In this document: positions 59,421-64,000 of the stretch, piece after piece
Position numbering within the stretch: the first letter of the stretch is position 1
How the letters are laid out: every line of letters starts with the position of its first letter
Assembly (NCBI GenBank): GCA_038049695.1
Contig: CP142451.1
Span: 68,464,001-68,528,000, forward strand
Length of the DNA stretch: 64,000 bases
Reading direction: 5' to 3'
Origin: Cinnamomum chago
Lineage: Eukaryota; Streptophyta; Magnoliopsida; Laurales; Lauraceae
Translations under genes and position numbers: made by a program
Notes under the pieces: model-generated
What the model was told of the DNA's origin: nothing
Databases searched by the model: none
Seen by the model: only the letters and a program-made list of their open reading frames with translations

Positions 59421-59789
59421 AGGCTTCTTCCATCGGGTCAGAGCGACGCCTGCACGGCCAAAGCCTATTCCTAGGTATCTGCTCGTCAAACCCACTCCTT
59501 TTGGAATTTTCATCCTCTTGTTGAAATTTCTAAAAAAAAACCCTCAAAACAATGTCTCTTTCATCGTTTCATTGTTCAAAAAAAAAAGCAAATCCAAAAA
59601 TCCAAGTTTAGGAGCCTCTTCCCAAACTTGACCAAAATTTTCGATCCTTGAACCCAAAATTCATGGTTTGAAACAAAATCAGGACCTAGGGATTTCAGCC
59701 CTAGTCCACCCCGACTTTTACCACCAAAATGGTTTTGAGTCAAAATTTACGACCCTCGTGTCTTTAAACAAAAAATGGTTTTTCAAAAA
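59421..59789 (+). other. Start of Gypsy-1 3' untranslated region
   Basis: A-rich sequence after the integrase C-terminus. No gene or repeat seen apart from short A-runs. Confidence 0.6.
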
Positions 59790-60195
59790 CCGCAGGGAAG
59801 CGACGTTCAGTCGATACTTGCAAAACCCAAAATCAGAAGGATGCGAACCCCATTCAATACTTCCAAAACCCCAAAATTTCAAAAATCGTGGAGACGCAAC
59901 GTTCCAGTTGATATCCACAACCCAAATTTCAAAACAAACAAAAAACAAAACAAAGGTTCGAAAAAACCTCAAACTTCAAAAATCATGGGGAAGCGACATT
60001 CCATCGATACCCACAAAACAAAATTTTTGAAGACAAAAGCAGGGAAGCGACGCTTAGTCGATACTTGCACCCAAATCCGCGGGGAGGCGACATTCCATCG
60101 ATACTCGCAACCGAATGAGCAAGGTGGCGACATTCCATCGATACTTGCAATACCATTCAGCAGGGAGGCAACTTTTAGTCGATACTTGCATTTTT
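59790..60195 (+). repeat. Degenerate repeats, CATTCCATCGATACTTGCA type
   Basis: About eight units of 35-70 bp built on AGCGACATTCCATCGATACTTGCA, at about 59798, 59840, 59890, 59988, 60045, 60085, 60125 and 60168. Frames read across them (59668-60197) are artefacts of the repeat. Confidence 0.75.
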
Positions 60196-60665
60196 GAAAA
60201 CCAAAAACCTGGCTTTCACGCCAAAAACTCGGCTTTTATGCCAAAAATCAAAATTCGGCTTCCATGCCAACAAAACAAAACTCGGTTTTCAAAAAAAAAA
60301 TATCTGGCTTTCATGCCAAAAACAAAAAATCTGGCTTCCATGCCAAAAAGAAATTTCGGCTTTCATGCCAAAAACAAAATCTGGTTCTTACACCAAAAAC
60401 AAAACCGACTCTCATGCCACAAACCAAATCTTGGCTCTCATGCTACAAAAAATCTTTGGCTCTCATGCCATCCCAAAATTTGGCTTTCACACCACCAAAA
60501 TCAGCTTTCATGCCACCTCAAAATTTCGGCTTCCACGCCATCCAAAATTTTGGCTCTCATGCCATAAACCCAAATTTCGGCTTTCATGCCATCTCGAAAT
60601 TCGGCTTTCAAACCACACAAAAAAAAACCCTGGCTTTTGCCGCAAAATCTGGCTTTCATGCCAAA
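60196..60665 (+). repeat. Short tandem repeats, GGCTTTCATGCCAAAAA type
   Basis: About 17 to 18 units of roughly 22-31 bp with core GGCTTTCATGCCA followed by an A-rich spacer. The core has GGC...GCC complementarity, so each unit can form a small hairpin. Open frames here (60115-60727) read the repeat as FHAKNK-like peptides and are not genes. Confidence 0.8.
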
Positions 60666-61058
60666 ACAACCCTTTTGACAAAAGATTTTCACAAAATGAC
60701 AACCTTTTGATCAAAATTCTCAAATAAACATTCTCACCCAACCTTTGCTTATTTTCATCAAAAAGAATTTAAGTAAAAGGTACACAGAATACCAAAAATG
60801 TTTTACATAGAGGTACCAAAAAAAGAAGAAGAGAGAAAAGAAGAAAAGAGTTTGTTATAAATCAAGAGCTCAGTCTAGCATGGTCTTCAACCAAAGATCC
60901 AGCTCCTCAAGCAGACTCTTGGCCTTAGCCTCTAAAGCTTCCAGGTCGCGCTTCTTCAAGATCTTGCCATAAAACGCGGCAGAACGCCGCGACCCATCTT
61001 CGGCACGAGGAAGCTCTTCCCAAAGAATTTACCACTGCTCATACTCCTGAGTCTTTCT
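60666..61058 (-). other. Region 3' of the antisense frame
   Basis: The sequence at 60870-61058 continues with coding-like composition in the minus sense (CTTGGCCTTAGCCTC, CTTCTTCAAGATCTTG) but is not open with the upstream frame. It may be a 3' UTR or a decayed end. Nothing else seen. Confidence 0.4.
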
Positions 61059-62545
61059 CTAGAGGTTGCTACCAGCTTCTTCAACCTGGCGAATCAGAGT
61101 TCCCTCTTTAGCACGGGCTTCTACAATGGCAGTCCATTTGGCAGCACTTTGTTCTTGCAATTGCTCAAGGCGCTGCCTAGCTTCTGTGACCTCCCTATCA
61201 AGACAGTGTAGGTCCTGTGTTAGCTCGATGATAGCCAACTCGGTAACGTTCCTCTCCCGAACGAATTGCTTCCGAGCCCGTGAGATCTCATCCATTTCAT
61301 ATTTGATCTTACCGGATGGCTGCAAAAACATCTCATTGAAGAAGTCACCGCTTGGGAAATTCTTGGTCTCAGTCCATTTGTCACCCAAAGCAATGACTTC
61401 ATCAACAAAGGCCTTGGCACTTGCAACGTCCAGACCGACCTCTGCACTGTCAGCAAGGATGTCCTGTACATGCTTGACCATGCCAAAACCAGCTTCCAAA
61501 TGGCCAGAAGAGAGAGTTTCAACCCATGAGCTCAATACACTCTTCAACACCTTCTTTGCATATTGGAGGGATGGCCCAGATGAAGATTCACCACGATCTG
61601 TTGGCTGACTGCCTATGTCAGGTCGTGGAGGAGAAGAAATCAAAAGGCTCTTTCCAATCGGAGCCACTGAAGAAGCAATATCACCACAAAGTCCCGCCTC
61701 CGCCATGACGGGACTGGTAGAAGAAGCCCCTACTTCTGGATCGGCTGCTGGCATCTCCTGCTCTGGCCCTAAGGAAGACGAAGGAACTTCTCTTGTTGCT
61801 TCACAGCCTGCTGGCAAAAACACAAGAAAAGGTATGAATATGATCTTGTCAAAAAAAAATGTCAAGATTATCACTATGAAATACCTTTTTCCATAACTGG
61901 TGGAGTACTTTCTGTCTCCATTTGCTCATCCGAGGCATCGTCGAAAGCCATATCCATAGATGGCTCGAAGTCTGAATCCTCTGGCAAGTCAGCTAAAAAA
62001 AAATGTCAGCAAATTCGAAAAAAAAAAAAAAAGAAAAAAAGAAAAAAAATCATCCTCATACCAGGTGGAGATTCTGGGTCCTCCCCAGAGTCCCTCAATT
62101 CTTCAGATGCCGCAACTGGATCCATCACCGCCTCATCAACAGGAACCTCGGGCATCACCAAGTTTTCATCTGCTGCAAAAGAAAGAAAACAACAGATCAA
62201 AAAAAAATCCCTCATAAAAGAAAAGAAGCGGAAATAGAGAAGAAGGAGAATCATACCAACATCGGCGGTCTCTTCTTCACGACTCCTCTTCTCTGGAGGC
62301 TCATCAGCATCTCCTGATACCTCCTCGGCGATGGTAGAAGGGACTTCCAGATCAAGAGAGTCTTCGTGGCGTCTCTCAGTGCGACGTTGTCCTCTCCTCC
62401 TCTTTTTTCTACGAGCCGGTCTACTTGAAGTACCTGCCTCGCTGTCAAAGTCAGGACTTCCACTCCAAAAGATTTTCAGGTGTGCATCATCATGCTCCCA
62501 ATCCAATTTACCAAAAATCATGCATAAAAGAGAATCATCATGCAC
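61059..62545 (-). CDS. Antisense spliced frame in the Gypsy-1 3' region (unknown protein)
   Basis: The minus strand shows exons joined by three short introns with GT-AG borders: 62173-62256, 61993-62061 and 61811-61884, each starting GTAT. All three lie in phase 1, and the frame stays open through each. The last exon (61059-61810) has a serine/proline-rich stretch, then about 150 residues of coiled-coil character (QDLHCLDREVTEARQRLEQL) and ends EEAGSNL. The first seen exon (from 62257) has a basic ARRKKRRRGQRR nuclear-signal-like run. The true 5' end is uncertain. Known: Tat-lineage elements often carry extra antisense frames here, some with plant-mobile-domain relatives. I do not see that domain and do not assign a function. 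Confidence 0.6.
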
Positions 62546-62893
62546 TAGATGCTAGGAAAACCTTGACAAAATTTGACCAATTCCAACCCAATTTGGTCAA
62601 AATCAAACTTTGTCTAAGTCAAAATTCATGTTGGCTTAGCATAGAAATTCTAGCCTTCTATCTTGATGCATAAAAAAAAAAAAAAAGGAATGCATGAGCA
62701 TCTTGGATTGCATAAATCTCATTATCATGGAGAGCAAAAAGGGGGGAAAAGAAAGTTTTCTTTCTTAAAAAGAAAGAGAGAAAAAAAAAAAAAGAGAAAA
62801 GAAAAATTCTGGGCTGGCCCACAAGCCGAGGCCCACAGGCCGTGGCCCATGGGCCACATGGCCGTACGGCCCAGGCTGTACGGACATGTCCGT

Positions 62894-62940
<47 letters not shown>

Positions 62941-63072
62941 AGAAAAAGAAGAAGAAAAAAAAAGAAAAGGGCGTGTAAAAAAAAAGGAAAAGAACACGGG
63001 CAAAAAAAAAAAGAGAAAAAAAAAATTTGATGAAACTTTCTTTACATGGAATTTCTTGTAAAAAAAAAAAAA
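62546..63072. other. A-rich stretch with a palindromic GC island
   Basis: Long A and GAAA runs, including 31 A at 62902-62932, flank a GC-rich island (62808-62900). The island holds TGGCCCATGGGCCA (62843-62856), GGCCGTACGGCC (62860-62871) and a perfect 20-bp palindrome, TGTACGGACATGTCCGTACA (62877-62896). Frames of poly-Lys or poly-Phe type across it are low-complexity artefacts. On the minus strand it could lie in a pyrimidine-rich first intron of the antisense transcript. Confidence 0.6.
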
Positions 63073-63216
63073 ACTTACTTGAAGCCATGAATGGAGAAGA
63101 AAGAAGAACTTGAAGACTCTTGAAGAAGGAGGATTCTTGATCTTAGAGCAACTCTTGAAGACTTTTGCAAAAAGAAAGCAATAGGAGCAAGAGATCCCAC
63201 CTCCCTTGCTTTTATA
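63073..63216 (-). promoter_or_regulatory. Candidate start of the antisense transcription unit
   Basis: In the minus sense: CTATAAAAGC (TATA complement at 63210-63216), a short leader, ATGGCTTCA (ATG at 63088-63086), and then a perfect donor GTAAGT (63078-63073) opening into a T-rich stretch. This fits a short first exon for the frame at 61059-62545, but the link across 0.5 kb is inference. Confidence 0.4.
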
Positions 63217-63804
63217 GAAGAGAGCAAACCAAAAGAGGAAAGAGGAAAAAAGTAAGGAGGTAAGTGCTAAAAATTGGCAACCTTCCCAAAAGAAAAGAAA
63301 ACTTGGGATATTCTCTCCCAAAACAAAGATTCCTTGAGAAATTCTCTCCAAAAAGAAAAGGAATGATAGATATTCTCTCCCAAAGAAAGATATTTTGAGA
63401 GAATCTCAAAGTCAGGATATTTTTAGATATTCTCCACCAAAAGGAGATATTTTTAGATATTCTCTACAAAAACGACACCATGTGAGATCTAAGCCATCTT
63501 TCAAAGCTTAAGGTCCCATGGGTTAGCCCATATGAGCCAGGTTTGAGCACCTAGGCACTAAAAGTGGCTTTTAGTCAAAATTCCTCTTACCAAGAGCATA
63601 CAAAAAAAAAAAAAAATGGTTTCATGCCTCTTTTGAGTTGATTGGACCATACAAAAATTCCAAGCCTCATGAGCTTCCAAAATCCAAACCATCCCACCCC
63701 ATGAACCAAATTAAGCCAAAATCTTGAAATTGATATTCCACAAAAGCCCAAACCACTCCAATGGACCCAAAATTGTCCCAAAGAGTGAACCAAAAAACCA
63801 AACC
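63217..63804. other. Gypsy-1 3' region, no gene seen
   Basis: Contains repeated GATATTCTCTCC/AGATATTTTTAGATATTCTC phrases (63305-63470) and A-rich sequence. I see no convincing frame and no LTR start. Confidence 0.5.
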
Positions 63805-63810
63805 ATGGTC

Positions 63811-64000
63811 CCCTAACTCGCCACATACAGCATGTTAGGTCACAAGACCAAAACAAAAAAAAATCAAATCCCGACCCCCTAACTTGCCACATACAGCTTG
63901 TTAGGTCACAAGGTCAAAACCAAAACCAAAAACCTGACCCCCTAACCTGCCACATACAGCTTGTTAGGTCACAAGGTCAAAATCAAAACCAAAACCAAAA
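63811..64000 (+). repeat. 63-66 bp tandem repeat at the window edge
   Basis: Three units beginning CCCTAACTCGCCACATACAG (63811), CCCTAACTTGCC (63877) and CCCTAACCTGCC (63940). Each holds CACATACAGC, TTGTTAGGTCACAAGG and CAAAACCAAAA. The array probably continues beyond 64000. Confidence 0.8.

Larger units (their letters stand above)
46090..64000 (+). mobile_element. Gypsy-1: Tat-lineage Ty3/gypsy element (3' LTR beyond window)
   Basis: 5' LTR 46090-49112, PBS-like site, leader, gag, protease, RT, RNase H, a second RNase H and integrase (RT before integrase, the Ty3/gypsy order), then a 4.6-kb 3' region with repeats and an antisense spliced frame. Dual RNase H and extra antisense frames are known Tat-lineage traits. 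It is inserted in the Sirevirus RT; ATGGT (46085-46089) is the predicted target duplication. About two or three breaks in gag-pol, so it looks recently active but not whole. Gypsy-2 is an older relative. Confidence 0.9.

Noticed and set aside
60115-60727. Three long overlapping plus-strand frames
   Set aside because: All read one tandem repeat (GGCTTTCATGCCAAAAA) in different frames, giving repetitive peptides. Repeat artefact.
62741-62752. CAAAAAGGGGGG as the 3' PPT of Gypsy-1
   Set aside because: It is not followed by the LTR start TGTTGACACC, and that start is not seen anywhere to 64000.
62663-63351. Lysine- or phenylalanine-rich frames on both strands
   Set aside because: Low-complexity A/T runs. 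No domain and no conserved start.

Overview
The window is plant nuclear DNA made almost wholly of LTR retrotransposons nested inside one another. It is probably angiosperm; I cannot name a species. I see no host gene, rRNA, tRNA or CRISPR. The evidence for a plant is Sirevirus-type Ty1/copia elements primed by initiator-Met tRNA, a Tat-type Ty3/gypsy element with two RNase H domains, LTRs of 1.6 to 3.2 kb, and many solo LTRs with 5-bp target duplications. Family labels here (NA-Sire, Z, D, S, Gypsy-1, Gypsy-2) are mine. Layout: (a) 1-16522, minus strand: a tandem array LTR-internal-LTR-internal-LTR with a period of about 6078 bp. It is a non-autonomous Sirevirus derivative (NA-Sire) whose only coding content is the coiled coil and second zinc knuckle of a Sirevirus Gag. 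Its right end is an exact LTR end inside a solo-type LTR of family Z (16523-16744). (b) 16745-40606, plus strand: an old Tat-type internal region (Gypsy-2) cut into four pieces (16745-18324, 20084-22093, 38003-38655, 40330-40606). The gaps hold two Z solo LTRs (18325-20083, 38656-40329) and a full-structure NA-Sire element (22094-38002, minus strand). That element contains three further solo LTRs: D1 (22252-25417), S (26950-29150) and D2 (29375-32410). (c) 40607-46089, plus strand: 5' LTR, PBS, gag and most of pol of an autonomous-type Sirevirus. It is inserted in Gypsy-2 and cut by the next element. (d) 46090-64000, plus strand: Gypsy-1, a large Tat-lineage element. It has a 3-kb LTR with 158-bp internal repeats, a leader, gag, protease, a G-patch-like motif, RT, RNase H, a second RNase H and integrase, then a repeat-rich 3' region with an antisense spliced reading frame. 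Its 3' LTR is outside the window. Order of events from the nesting: Gypsy-2 first; then Z, NA-Sire and the Sirevirus into it; then D1, D2, S, the tandem array and Gypsy-1 into those. The array units are almost identical and so very young. The two LTRs of the single NA-Sire element are clearly diverged and so older. The most unusual signal is a shared promoter layout. The Sirevirus-type LTRs carry clusters of a 10-bp palindrome CGGTCGACCG, with inverted AACGG (MSA-like) sites, just before a TATA box. The unrelated D LTRs carry equivalent clusters at the same relative place, but built on CGCTCGAGCG (D1) or CGATCGATCG (D2). All fit the frame CG-n-TCGA-n'-CG, and each LTR mostly uses one core throughout. 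This may be a co-varying regulatory or hairpin code in the LTRs.
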